Counted from the stretch's first letter, positions 46,007 to 55,165 are shown. The stretch is 64,000 bases of DNA from Pseudomonas saxonica (GCF_007858365.1 NZ_VFIO01000006.1:234481-298480), one strand, 5' to 3'. Notes: generated from the letters alone by a model not told the origin. Made by a program: numbers and translations.

Positions 46007-46619
46007 CAACAGAATCCCTCGGTCTTTGTTTTTAGGATGGGAACCGTGAAACATCCCGTTGATATTCGCCTTGCAGAGCCGTTGCCACAATGGCCAAACC
46101 GCGCAAGCTGGCTGACTGTTTTGGCCAATGAACCGTCTGGCAACGGGTGACCGGAAGGCTGAAAAGAGACTGCCAAGTCACATATGTAGTGCCTTAAAAT
46201 AATCACTACATATGTCTTGACGACCCGATTTTCCCGACGCATTATGCAGACGTCTTCCCCACCGGAAGCGCTGGAAAGGGTTGTTGCAAGCATGCTCGAC
46301 GAGCTGTCGGGCTGTTCCGGGATAGGTACTGCCCACAAGGCAGAATTGATGAAGCTGACCTGGCTTGATCGTCCACGTTTAGTGGCGTGAGGTGCTAGCG
46401 AAACGTCCTCAAGAAGCTTGTGGCTGATGCATCATGTCACTCAGGCATCCTGGTTCACGCTGCTCTCCCTCGCTTTACGCTGTAGATGTAGTGCTTTTTA
46501 CAGCGGCTACATGTTGACGAACTCAAGACCCGATCTGCTTTGGATAAACACTACGTAGCGCTGCACGTGCAGTTGCGCGAATCAATTAGACAGATCAACG
46601 CGTGGTCAAGGAGTTAGCT
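46007..46619. other. Long intergenic region upstream of the acyl-CoA operon
   Basis: 613 bases with no recognised gene. It holds the promoter of the acyl-CoA ligase operon and the inverted repeat at 46180-46215. A 48-codon plus-strand frame at 46244-46390 (MQTSSPPEALERVVASMLDE onward) looks faintly protein-like but has no ribosome-binding site and matches nothing I know; it may be a remnant. Confidence 0.5.
46180..46215. promoter_or_regulatory. 12-base inverted repeat, candidate operator
   Basis: ACATATGTAGTG at 46180-46191 and its exact reverse complement CACTACATATGT at 46204-46215 are separated by 12 bases. Each arm itself contains the 8-base palindrome ACATATGT. Such a doubled palindrome is typical of an operator bound by a dimeric or tetrameric regulator, or could form a hairpin. 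It lies upstream of the acyl-CoA ligase operon. Confidence 0.5.
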
Positions 46620-46949
46620 ATGAACCTGAATAATCAACCGTCTGTTAATGCGCTGGCTAAACTGTTCGCCACTCGTAAAGACTCGTTGGACAATCATATT
46701 CTGTGGATCAACGAAACCGGTGATGTACATCTGGACCCGCTACCTTGCGGCGAAGAAGAGACCCGATTCGAAGAGCAACATCCGCAAATGCGTGCCCGCC
46801 TGAAAATGTACCGCCGTGGTCATGGCTATGTTGGCAAGAAGGCCGCAGCCGATAAAGAGTACCTTGAGCGTGTATTGCAAACGTTGTCCCTGAGCTGGAA
46901 ACAAGCTCAAAGCGAATCAACGCTGGTCAAGGTTAATAGCTACAGCTGA
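46620..46949 (+). CDS. Conserved small hypothetical protein
   Basis: 109 residues, soluble and charged (GEEETRFEEQHPQMRARLKM, YRRGHGYVGKKAAADKEYLE). ATG 46620 is preceded by AAGGAG at 6 bases, a strong site. I know of no function; it looks like a pseudomonad-specific small protein. A terminator follows the stop. Confidence 0.65.
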   Translation: MNLNNQPSVNALAKLFATRKDSLDNHILWINETGDVHLDPLPCGEEETRFEEQHPQMRARLKMYRRGHGYVGKKAAADKEYLERVLQTLSLSWKQAQSESTLVKVNSYS

Positions 46950-46963
46950 TCAAGCGGTTATTC

Positions 46964-46996
46964 AAAGGCCCTGGAGACTCTCCAGGGCCTTTTTTA
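46964..46996. terminator. Bidirectional terminator
   Basis: AAAGGCCCTGGAGA and TCTCCAGGGCCTTTTTT form a 14-base-pair stem with a very short loop and T run. It separates the convergent genes at 46620 and 47000. Confidence 0.88.
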
Positions 46997-46999
46997 TTA

Positions 47000-47479
47000 T
47001 TAACGTGTGCTTGTTTTAATGCAGCTCTCAGTGCCGCGCCCACCGCCCTTGTAGTCGGGCAGGTAATACGATTTGTGCAAGGTGGTGATGTACTTACCCT
47101 CGCTGTCTTGATCGTGGGTGATGACGGCTATCCCCGTGCCCCGATCCGTGGGTGCCTCTGCGCTGTCGTTGGCAAAGAACATGGACAACAACTGGCCTTG
47201 AGCCGCTGCATATCCGCTGTAGGTCGCTTTCTCGCCCCCCAGTTCCACAACAAGTTTGAAGGTGTAGGCACCAAAGCTTTTGTCGAAATGGCTGACCGTG
47301 TCATTGAGCGTAAACGTCAGGTCGCCGTTGAATGAGCCATCATGGCTGTCAAAGCCTGTGCACTTATAGTTACCGACTATATGCAAAGGGTCAGGCACCG
47401 CCGCATGAGCAGTCCCGGTCAGGGATAACAGCGTGGTTACAGAAGCGGCAATTATTGTTTTTAGAATCATTCCCGACAT
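47000..47479 (-). CDS. Secreted hypothetical protein
   Basis: 159 residues with signal peptide (TIIAASVTTLLSLTGTAHA) and a mature domain probably rich in beta strands (NGDLTFTLNDTVSHFDKSFG, YTFKLVVELGGEKATYSGYA). Two cysteines (YKCTGF and ESCIKT) could form a disulfide in the periplasm. Family and function are not recognised. GAGGA lies just before the ATG. Confidence 0.65.
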   Translation of the reverse strand: MSGMILKTIIAASVTTLLSLTGTAHAAVPDPLHIVGNYKCTGFDSHDGSFNGDLTFTLNDTVSHFDKSFGAYTFKLVVELGGEKATYSGYAAAQGQLLSMFFANDSAEAPTDRGTGIAVITHDQDSEGKYITTLHKSYYLPDYKGGGRGTESCIKTSTR

Positions 47480-47610
47480 GTCTCATCCTCTAAATAAGTG
47501 ATTGGGTGCAACTGGGTTACACCCCCGGGAATGTACACATCACTTTAAGAAGGCACAGCACAGTCTACAAAAAGCATTGTTTCAAAAATCGTCTACGCCT
47601 AAGGACTTAT

Positions 47611-48555
47611 TCATACAGCAAGTTCCAGTTCAGGCACCGCTTCAAACAAATCCGCAACAAGACCGTAATCAGCCACCTGGAAGATCGGGGCTTCTTCGTC
47701 CTTGTTGATCGCGACAATCACTTTGGAGTCTTTCATACCCGCCAAGTGTTGAATCGCGCCAGAAATACCGACCGCGATATACAACTGTGGCGCAACGATT
47801 TTGCCGGTCTGGCCAACCTGCATGTCATTGGCTACAAAGCCTGCGTCAACGGCCGCACGGGAAGCCCCCACTGCAGCGCCCATTTTATCGGCCAACGTGT
47901 AGAGGTACTTGAAGTTGTCACCGTTCTGCATCCCACGACCGCCAGACACGACGATTTTGGCAGCGGTCAGCTCAGGGCGGTCCGATTTGGCCAGCGCTTC
48001 ACCGACGAACGACGAACTGCCTGCATCGTGAACCGCTGCAACCGCTTCAACGGCAGCCGAGCCACCTTCAGCGGCAACCGGGTCGAAACCGGTGGCACGC
48101 ACGGTGATCACTTTGACCGGAGCAGTCGACTGCACGGTAGCAATGGCGTTACCGGCATAGATTGGGCGGGTGAAGGTGTCAGCGCTGACGACCGAAATGA
48201 TTTCGGAGATTTGATCAACGTCCAGCTGGGCAGCAACGCGCGGCAGGATGTTTTTGCCGTTCGAGGTAGCGGCAGCCAGAATGTGGCTGTAGCTTTTACC
48301 CCCCGCCTCTGAACAAAGAGCAGCCACCAGTGGGGCAATGTTTTCTGGCAGTTGATGTGCGTAAGCGGCGTTATCAGCCACCAACACTTTTGCCACGCCA
48401 GGGATTTTCGCAGCGGCTTCAATCACGGCGGCTACGCCTTGGCCTGCAATCAGCACGTGAATATCACCGCCGATTTTGATAGCAGCAGCCACGGTGTTCA
48501 GAGTGGCCCCAGCCAGTACTTTGTTATCGTGTTCAGCGATTACCAAGATAGTCAT
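47611..48555 (-). CDS. etfA: Electron transfer flavoprotein alpha subunit
   Basis: 314 residues. The C-terminal FAD domain has VSGGRGMQNGDNFKYLYTLA, GASRAAVDAGFVANDMQVGQ and QLYIAVGISGAIQHLAGM, as in all EtfA. With EtfB it carries electrons from acyl-CoA and related dehydrogenases to ETF-quinone oxidoreductase. It follows etfB by two bases. Confidence 0.96.
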   Translation of the reverse strand: MTILVIAEHDNKVLAGATLNTVAAAIKIGGDIHVLIAGQGVAAVIEAAAKIPGVAKVLVADNAAYAHQLPENIAPLVAALCSEAGGKSYSHILAAATSNGKNILPRVAAQLDVDQISEIISVVSADTFTRPIYAGNAIATVQSTAPVKVITVRATGFDPVAAEGGSAAVEAVAAVHDAGSSSFVGEALAKSDRPELTAAKIVVSGGRGMQNGDNFKYLYTLADKMGAAVGASRAAVDAGFVANDMQVGQTGKIVAPQLYIAVGISGAIQHLAGMKDSKVIVAINKDEEAPIFQVADYGLVADLFEAVPELELAV

Positions 48556-48557
48556 AG

Positions 48558-49307
48558 TCAGATCACTTTCGCTTCGTTTTTCAGTTTCTCGACCAGTTCA
48601 GCCACCGACTTGACCTTGATGCCTGCGCTGCGTGCTGCGGGCGCCTCGACTTTCAAGGTTTTGTAGGTCGATGCCGTCGAAACACCCAACGCGTCAGGCG
48701 TCAGCACTTCAAGCGGCTTTTTCTTGGCTTTCATGATGTTTGGCAAGGATGCATAACGCGGCTCGTTCAAACGCAGGTCGGTGGTGACGATCGCAGGCAG
48801 TTTCAGGGAAACCGTCTGCGCGCCGCCGTCGACTTCGCGGGTAACAGCAACCTTGTCGCCTGCCACTTCAACTTTCGAAGCAAAGGTGCCCTGCCCATAG
48901 CCGGTCAGCGCAGCCAGCATTTGGCCAGTCTGGTTGTTGTCGCTGTCTATGGCCTGTTTGCCCAGAATCACCAGTTGAGGCTGTTCCTTGTCCACCACCG
49001 CCTTGAGCAGCTTGGCCACGGCCAGCGACGTCAGGTCTTCGCCAGACTCAACAAGAATGGCGCGATCGGCACCCAGAGCCAGCGCGGTACGCAGTTGCTC
49101 TTGAGCGGTGGTCGGGCCGATGCAGACGACGACAATTTCAGTCGCAACACCCTTCTCTTTCAGGCGTACGGCTTCTTCCACGGCGATTTCGCAGAAGGGG
49201 TTCATCGACATCTTGACGTTGGCGAGGTCAACGCCGGAGTTGTCCGCTTTGACGCGAACTTTAACGTTGTAATCGACCACGCGTTTGATACAGGCCAGCA
49301 CCTTCAT
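48558..49307 (-). CDS. etfB: Electron transfer flavoprotein beta subunit
   Basis: 249 residues. It begins MKVLACIKRVVDYNVKVRVK, and has the conserved MNPFCEIAVEEAVRLKEKG, ILGKQAIDSDNNQTGQMLAA and LRLNEPRYASLPNIMKAKKK. Start at ATG 49307 matches known EtfB N-termini; the frame extends upstream but without family similarity. It forms an operon with etfA. A palindrome at 49480 may be its operator. Confidence 0.96.
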   Translation of the reverse strand: MKVLACIKRVVDYNVKVRVKADNSGVDLANVKMSMNPFCEIAVEEAVRLKEKGVATEIVVVCIGPTTAQEQLRTALALGADRAILVESGEDLTSLAVAKLLKAVVDKEQPQLVILGKQAIDSDNNQTGQMLAALTGYGQGTFASKVEVAGDKVAVTREVDGGAQTVSLKLPAIVTTDLRLNEPRYASLPNIMKAKKKPLEVLTPDALGVSTASTYKTLKVEAPAARSAGIKVKSVAELVEKLKNEAKVI

Positions 49308-49479
49308 TGTTTCGTCCCCCGATAGGTCCTGTGAGTACAGACACAACACCATAACGCTGAGCCCCTGCCCTGCGTATCGACCATTCGGGTTAGGTGGCAC
49401 GGCTTTGCATCGCGGGATGATTTAAAGCAGCCGAATGATTTGGTCACACAAAAACAGCTGTTATTAGCTCCTCACGTAG

Positions 49480-49497
49480 GTCAAATCGTCATTTGAC
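49480..49497. promoter_or_regulatory. Palindrome upstream of etfBA
   Basis: GTCAAAT-CGTC-ATTTGAC is a perfect 7-base inverted repeat with a 4-base centre, about 170 bases before etfB and about 160 bases before the divergent phosphatase gene. PsrA, a TetR-type regulator, controls etf genes in P. aeruginosa through a GAAAC-N4-GTTTC-like site; this palindrome has the same geometry but different bases, so the identity of the regulator is a guess. Confidence 0.4.
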
Positions 49498-49659
49498 GTA
49501 AGTAGAATCGAACCAATGTTGGAAAAGGCGTCTAATAAACACTTCATTAACAGGAAGGAAAGCAACAGGACTTGCGTTAACGACAGGGACAAACACTCGA
49601 CGCACCCCGTTCGATGTGCCAGGCCGGTCGGCCCTAATAGCAGTACACAGAAGAACCCC

Positions 49660-50334
49660 ATGAACCTGTCAGTCTGGATCAAACCTCGACTCAAACCTTA
49701 TGCTTTGGCGCTTAGCTCGCTGTTTCTGATCACAGGTGCAACCACCCTCGCCGTACATGCCGATAAAGTCTTTGCTCAGCCGGTCGATGGCGTGCAAACC
49801 CTGGTATTTATGCGTCACGCTGAAAAACCGGCCGATGGCCTTGGGCAACTCAATTGCCAGGGTTTGAATCGGGCCATCGACCTTGCCACCTTGCTGCCAC
49901 AGCGCTACGGCAGCGCTAACTATGTATTTGCCGCCAACCCCTCGCGGGAAGTCGAAGAAGGCGCAGCAGATGACGCGTACAGTTATGTGCGCCCATTGAT
50001 GACCATCAACCCCAGTGCCATAAAATTGGGCTTGCCGGTCAATCTGCAATTCTCCGCCAACGACACGCGCGCCCTTGCGAACGAATTGACTGACGACAAG
50101 TATCACAACTCGACTATCTACACCGCGTGGTCCCACGGTTATTTGCCCGAACTGATCAACAGCGTTGCTGGCAAGGCTCTGGGTAAAAAGACCACATTGA
50201 CCGAAGATTGGTCTGGCGAGGACTTTGACTCACTGTACGTGCTGACCCTGACCTGGAAAGACGGCAAGGCCACGCTGGTCAGCCGCCTTGATAAGCAAGG
50301 CCTTGATCATGGCACGCAGACCTGTCCGACCTGA
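49660..50334 (+). CDS. Secreted histidine phosphatase family protein
   Basis: 224 residues. ATG 49660 begins a signal peptide/anchor (LALSSLFLITGATTLAVHA). The phosphatase motif VFMRHAEKP has the phospho-accepting His in the RH(A/G) signature, and AWSHGYLPELI carries the second conserved His. Likely a periplasmic phosphatase of the phosphoglycerate-mutase superfamily; substrate unknown. Confidence 0.75.
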   Translation: MNLSVWIKPRLKPYALALSSLFLITGATTLAVHADKVFAQPVDGVQTLVFMRHAEKPADGLGQLNCQGLNRAIDLATLLPQRYGSANYVFAANPSREVEEGAADDAYSYVRPLMTINPSAIKLGLPVNLQFSANDTRALANELTDDKYHNSTIYTAWSHGYLPELINSVAGKALGKKTTLTEDWSGEDFDSLYVLTLTWKDGKATLVSRLDKQGLDHGTQTCPT

Positions 50335-50498
50335 TCAACGCACTCACAGTTTTTGAATTCATACATGAAAACGCCCACACTCTGACGCACTCTTTGGAAA
50401 AATCGCTGTCATACCCGGCAATTACTGTTCCAGACGGTTATTGTACTGGGCCTGGCACGATCAACCCCTACTTATTTGCGAACGACTCAAGGACTGGC

Positions 50499-50720
50499 AT
50501 GAAGCTCAACGTTATAGGTTTGTCGTGGTTAATGGTGGCGGCATTGGCATTGGCGGGCTGCGCCACCCCTACACTGGTGACCCTGCAAAATGGCACGCAA
50601 TACCTGACCAAAGACCTGCCCACGACAACCAACAAAGATGGTTTTTACGAGTTTGTGGACATTGCCGGCAAGCACATCAAGGTCAAGGCCGATGATGTAG
50701 CCACCGTCAAATCCGACTGA
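50499..50720 (+). CDS. YgdI/YgdR family small lipoprotein
   Basis: 73 residues: lipoprotein signal MVAALALAGC with lipobox LAGC, followed by the family domain LVTLQNGTQYLTKDLPTTTN and FYEFVDIAGKHIKVKADDV. Members are small envelope lipoproteins with an SH3-like fold and no proven role. ATG 50499 is preceded by AAGGA at 6 bases. Confidence 0.85.
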   Translation: MKLNVIGLSWLMVAALALAGCATPTLVTLQNGTQYLTKDLPTTTNKDGFYEFVDIAGKHIKVKADDVATVKSD

Positions 50721-50914
50721 TGAAACACCTCGGCCGGGGTCGTTGCCAGCGGTTTTCGTCTCTCGGAAAAGGCTCGTACGATTGCTTTGTGCCACCATCA
50801 AACGCCCGTGCCAGAGCGGTTAATTAAGGTTTAGTTAAGTTTGGCCCGCTACTGTGGCCTTGAGTCACCCCTGACTCGAACTTACTCACCTGGCTCTGCC
50901 ACAAAGGATGAATG

Positions 50915-51643
50915 ATGGATCATAAAGTCACACAGCCGCAGGCTGCAGCAACTGCCCATCCCGCAACGGAGCATGTCGACGCAGCGCTGCAGCAGATCGT
51001 AGAAGGATTTCTGCATTTTCATCACGAGGTCTTTCCCCAACAGAAAGACCTGTTCAAAAAGCTGGCGACGGCGCAACACCCTCGGGCCATGTTCATTGCC
51101 TGCGCCGATTCCCGAATCGTTCCCGAACTGATCACCCAAAGCGCTCCCGGCGATTTATTTGTCACCCGTAACGTCGGCAATGTGGTGCCGCCCTATGGCG
51201 AGATGAATGGCGGCGTCTCCACGGCCATTGAGTACGCCAATCTGGTGCTGGGTGTTCAGCACATCATTGTCTGCGGGCATTCTGACTGTGGCGCCATGCG
51301 CGCCGTGCTCAACCCACAAAGCCTGAGCAAAATGCCCACCGTCAAAGCCTGGTTGCGCCATGCCGAAGTCGCCAAAAGCATGCTGCAAGACCACTGCAAC
51401 TGCACCACTGAAGCGGACAGCATGCACGCGCTGACTGAAGAGAACGTGATCGCTCAATTGCAGCACCTGCGCACTCACCCCTCAGTGGCGTCACGCATCG
51501 CCAACGGTCAATTGTTTATCCATGGTTGGGTCTACAACATCGAGACCAGCCAGATTAAAGCCTACGACGCAGAAATGGGGCACTTCCTGCCGCTGGACAA
51601 CGCACAGGCAATCCCTTGCGCAACACCTAAAGCGCGTTTCTAA
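50915..51643 (+). CDS. Beta-class carbonic anhydrase
   Basis: 242 residues. Zinc ligands are visible in FIACADSRI (Cys, with the Asp-Arg dyad), IIVCGHSDCGAM (His and Cys), in the plant/beta-CA arrangement; the segment FVTRNVGNVVPPYG is also diagnostic. It interconverts CO2 and bicarbonate. ATG 50915 is preferred over 50912 on the AAAGGA spacing. A SulP permease follows 84 bases downstream on the same strand, pointing to a bicarbonate-handling pair. Confidence 0.93.
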   Translation: MDHKVTQPQAAATAHPATEHVDAALQQIVEGFLHFHHEVFPQQKDLFKKLATAQHPRAMFIACADSRIVPELITQSAPGDLFVTRNVGNVVPPYGEMNGGVSTAIEYANLVLGVQHIIVCGHSDCGAMRAVLNPQSLSKMPTVKAWLRHAEVAKSMLQDHCNCTTEADSMHALTEENVIAQLQHLRTHPSVASRIANGQLFIHGWVYNIETSQIKAYDAEMGHFLPLDNAQAIPCATPKARF

Positions 51644-51727
51644 ACCATCACCCACGGGTTAAGGCAGTGGCCGCTGTAACAGCCGCCAGGTTTCGCTGCG
51701 CCTCAACAATCCTTAGGGAGAATCATC

Positions 51728-53272
51728 ATGCGTGCTTCCCAATTAAAAGCAGTACTGCCACGGGAGTTGTTGGCTTCTGTGGTTGTGTTTCTGGTCGCCC
51801 TGCCCTTGTGCATGGGCATTGCCATCGCCTCGGGCATGCCACCGGCCAAAGGCTTGATCACCGGCATCATCGGCGGCCTGGTAGTGGGCTGGATGGCCGG
51901 TTCGCCCCTGCAAGTCAGTGGCCCGGCAGCCGGCCTGGCCGTGCTGGTGTTCGAGTTGGTGCGCCAACATGGCATCGCCATGCTCGGGCCTATTTTGCTA
52001 TTGGCCGGGTTTTTACAACTGGTGGCTGGGCGGCTTCGTCTGGGCTGCTGGTTTCGCGTGACCGCTCCGGCGGTTGTCTACGGGATGCTCGCCGGCATTG
52101 GTGTGTTGATCGTCTTGTCGCAAGTGCATGTGATGCTCGACGGAGTGCCCAAACCGTCAGGACTGGACAACCTCTCGGGCTTCCCGGCAGCGGTCGCCCA
52201 GGCCATTCCAAGCCTTGGCTGGCAAGCCGGCCTGCTGGGCCTGAGCACCATGCTGGTGATGTGGACATGGGATAAATGGCGCCCCCAGACGTTGCGTTTT
52301 GTGCCGGGAGCCTTGCTCGGCGTGGGTTTGACCACCGGGGTCAGTTTGCTGCTGGCTTTGCAGGTCAAACGGGTTGAAGTCCCGGAAAATCTGGCAGAAG
52401 CGATTGACTGGTTGCGCCCTGCCGACCTGTTGAACCTGGCCGACCCCAGCTTGCTTGTCGCAGCCTTCGCGGTCGCCTTTATCGCCAGTGCCGAAACCCT
52501 GTTATCAGCGGCAGCGGTAGACCGCATGCACAACGGCCAACGTTCCGATTTCGACAAAGAACTGACCGCCCAAGGCGTGGGCAACATGCTCTGCGGCATT
52601 GTAGGTGCGCTGCCCATGACGGGGGTTATCGTGCGCAGCTCAGCGAATGTTCAGGCGGGGGCAACCACGCGGCTATCCGCTATTTTTCATGGCGTGTGGC
52701 TGCTGGCCTTTGTGTTGCTGCTGTCCAGTGTGCTGCAAAGCATTCCAATAGCGAGTCTGGCGGGGGTATTGGTTTATACCGGCTTCAAGCTGGTCGACCT
52801 GAAGGCCTTTCGCGGTTTGGCACGCTATGGGCGCATGCCGATGTTCACCTACGCTGCCACAGCGCTGGCAATCATCTTCACCGACTTGTTGACCGGCGTT
52901 CTGGTGGGGTTCGGCCTGACGCTGGCAAAACTGGCGTGGAAGGCATCGAGGCTCAAAATCAGCCTGGTTGACTTGCCGCAGGCAGACGAAATGGAATTAC
53001 GTTTGAACGGTGCTGCGACCTTCCTCAAAGTGCCAGCCTTGACCCAGATACTGGCGAAGGTGCCTGCTGGAAGCACCCTGCATGTGCCGCTCAACTACCT
53101 GAGCTACATCGACCACGCCTGCCTTGAACTGTTTGAAGAGTGGGGCCGGGCCAATGCGGCCAAAGGGTCTAAATTGATGATCGAACCTCGCGGCCTCAAA
53201 CGCAGGTTGGAGGGGCGCTTGCGAACAACCACGGGCATAGGCTCGGCCCCTGCGCAAGAGACTCTCGCGTAG
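51728..53272 (+). CDS. SulP-family anion transporter with STAS-like C-terminus
   Basis: 514 residues. The N-terminal 400 residues are membrane helices of the SLC26/SulP fold (LPRELLASVVVFLVALPLCM, SGPAAGLAVLVFELV, AFIASAETLLSAAAVDRMHN). The C-terminal 80 form a STAS-like domain (HVPLNYLSYIDHACLELFEE). The paired upstream carbonic anhydrase suggests the substrate is bicarbonate, as in BicA-type members (inference). The gene runs up to a REP array. Confidence 0.87.
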   Translation: MRASQLKAVLPRELLASVVVFLVALPLCMGIAIASGMPPAKGLITGIIGGLVVGWMAGSPLQVSGPAAGLAVLVFELVRQHGIAMLGPILLLAGFLQLVAGRLRLGCWFRVTAPAVVYGMLAGIGVLIVLSQVHVMLDGVPKPSGLDNLSGFPAAVAQAIPSLGWQAGLLGLSTMLVMWTWDKWRPQTLRFVPGALLGVGLTTGVSLLLALQVKRVEVPENLAEAIDWLRPADLLNLADPSLLVAAFAVAFIASAETLLSAAAVDRMHNGQRSDFDKELTAQGVGNMLCGIVGALPMTGVIVRSSANVQAGATTRLSAIFHGVWLLAFVLLLSSVLQSIPIASLAGVLVYTGFKLVDLKAFRGLARYGRMPMFTYAATALAIIFTDLLTGVLVGFGLTLAKLAWKASRLKISLVDLPQADEMELRLNGAATFLKVPALTQILAKVPAGSTLHVPLNYLSYIDHACLELFEEWGRANAAKGSKLMIEPRGLKRRLEGRLRTTTGIGSAPAQETLA

Positions 53273-54060
53273 CAGCTGCCGAAGGCTGCGTCCGGCGGCG
53301 CAGCCGTCGTAAACCCGGAGAATGCGGTGTGACAGGTTCACGACTGCTACGCAGCCTACGGCAGCTGCTACAGGTGTGCGGTAATGCCCCGGTTTGGAGC
53401 CGCTCCATTTGATGCATGTAGCCGCTGACGAGGCACGAAGGCTGCGTTCGGCGGCGCAGCCGTCGTAAACCCGGAGAATGCGGTGTGTCAGGTTCACGAC
53501 TGCTACGCAGCCGAACGCAGCCTACGGCAGCGGCTACAGGTGTGCGGTAATGCCCCGGTTTAGAGCCGCCCCATTTGATGCATGTAGCCGCTGACGAGGC
53601 ACGAAGGCTGCGTTCGGCGGCGCAGCCGTCGTAAATCCGGAGAATGCGGTGTGACAGGTTCACGACTGCTACGCAGCCGAACGCAGCCTACGGCAGCTGC
53701 TACAGGTGGGCGGTAATGCCCCGGTTTAGACCCGCTCCATTTGATGCATGTAGCCGCTGACGAGGCACGAAGGCGGCGTTCGGCGGCGTAACCGTCGTCA
53801 ATCCTGAGAATGCGGTGTGTCAGGTTCACGACTGCTACGCAGCCGAACGCAGCCTACGGCAGCGGCTACAGGTGGGTGGTATACAGGTGGGCGGTAATGC
53901 CCCGGTTTAGACCCGCTCCATTTGATGCATGTAGCCGCTGACGAGGCACGAAGGCTGCGTTCGGCGGCGCAGCCGTCGTCAATCCGGAGAATGCGGTGTG
54001 TCAGGTTCACGACTGCTGCGCAGCCGAACGCAGCCTACGGCAGCGGCTACAGGTGGGCGG
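53273..54060. repeat. Tandem array of REP units with copies of the araC 3' end
   Basis: Four repeats of about 166-181 bases plus a partial one. Marks such as CGGTAATGCCCCGGTTT occur at 53379, 53545, 53711 and 53892. Each unit has a REP hairpin (GTAGCCGCTGACGAGGCACG to CGGCAGCGGCTAC) and a 34-base piece (GCGGTAATG to CCATTTG) that differs by only two bases from the 3' coding end of the adjacent araC-type gene (54085-54118). The last copy has a small duplication (ACAGGTGGG). Minus-strand open frames through the array are accidental. Confidence 0.85.
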
Positions 54061-55075
54061 TGTGCGGGCTGCCCAAAATCAAACTGCGGTAATGACCCGG
54101 GTTAGACCCGCTCCATTTGCGAAAGGCTTTGTAAAACGAGCTGGTGTCGGCAAAACCCAAACGCTGGGCAATGTCGGCAAAGCTCAATTGCGGTTCGCCC
54201 AGCCACTGGATCGCCAGCTCCTTGCGCACGCCGTCTTTGAGCCCTTGATAGGTCTGCCCCTCGTCGGCCAAACGCCGACGCAGGGTGGACGCTGACATGT
54301 GAAGCCCTTGTGCCACGCCCTCTGTTTCCGGCCACTGGTCGGCAGGCAACAACCGCAAGTCCTGTTTGATCTGGCTGGCCAAGCTGAGCGGATCACGGTA
54401 CTTGACCAGAATGTTAGCCGGAGCCTCTGCCAGAAAGCATTGCAGCTCCAGGGCACTGCGTTTGAGGGGCACATCCAGACACTCAGCCGCGAAAATCATA
54501 CGGGTGCGCGGGCGATCAAAACGCAGGTTTTCGGAAAACATCACCCGGTAGTCATCGCAGTAATCAGGGGCCGCACAGCGCAGCTCAATAGCCAGAATCG
54601 GAATCCGCCGCCCGGCCAACCAGCAGGCCACACCGTGCACAATCATCCAGTAGGTAAAGTAAGTGAAGGCACGGTTGGGGTCTGTCTCAGGCTCGTGCAA
54701 GACAATCTCTGCCAGGCTTTGCTGACGAACCAAATGGGCGGGCAGACGCTCCAGCATCAACGACAAAAAACCCAATATCACGTCCAACCCCTGCGCCAGA
54801 GTGGGCTGGGCCATGGCCGCGCGACACATAAATGCAAGGCTGCCCGCCCTGAGTTTGCGCGGGTCCATGCCAAAGAACTCATCGTCCAGACGCCGCGCCA
54901 GCAGTCGCCACAGCCGTGCATAGACGGTTGCCGGCACACGGCAATCCGGCTGATTCAAGAGTGCCGGGGCGATCCCGACCTCGACCAGCACGTCGTCTCT
55001 GATACTCGGTGACGCGCAACTGTGCAGCAGCGCTTCGCGCACCAGATGCATGGAGATGGTGTCTTTATTCAACAT
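54047..55075 (-). CDS. AraC-family transcriptional regulator
   Basis: 342 residues. An N-terminal arabinose-binding-domain-like region (about 20-200) precedes a C-terminal double helix-turn-helix with SASTLRRRLADEGQTYQGLK and LGFADTSSFYKAFRKWSGSN (about 250-330). The ligand-binding part resembles OruR/ArgR-like AraC regulators of lipid and steroid genes. It lies downstream of the kshA-like gene on the same strand, about 90 bases away, and may regulate it. Its 3' end has been copied several times into the repeat array next to it. Confidence 0.88.
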   Translation of the reverse strand: MLNKDTISMHLVREALLHSCASPSIRDDVLVEVGIAPALLNQPDCRVPATVYARLWRLLARRLDDEFFGMDPRKLRAGSLAFMCRAAMAQPTLAQGLDVILGFLSLMLERLPAHLVRQQSLAEIVLHEPETDPNRAFTYFTYWMIVHGVACWLAGRRIPILAIELRCAAPDYCDDYRVMFSENLRFDRPRTRMIFAAECLDVPLKRSALELQCFLAEAPANILVKYRDPLSLASQIKQDLRLLPADQWPETEGVAQGLHMSASTLRRRLADEGQTYQGLKDGVRKELAIQWLGEPQLSFADIAQRLGFADTSSFYKAFRKWSGSNPGHYRSLILGSPHTAHL

Positions 55076-55165
55076 TGGCCTTGATCCAAGCCCTTGACCG
55101 GCAGATGCCGCTCATCTTAAAAGGCCCGGATCAAAAAGCCAGCACTGTAGAGCCTCGTGGCTCAA

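Noticed and set aside
46244..46390. 48-codon plus-strand frame upstream of the acyl-CoA operon
   Set aside because: Short, unsupported by a ribosome-binding site, and unrelated to anything I recognise; noted only as a possible relic.
53196..54010. Series of overlapping minus-strand frames beginning MNLSHRILR or MNLTHRILR
   Set aside because: They are generated by the tandem REP array and repeat with it; not genes.
53273..54060. CRISPR array
   Set aside because: Repeats are long, imperfect and lack unique spacers of constant size; no cas genes nearby. The heptamer array at 63771 likewise has no spacers.
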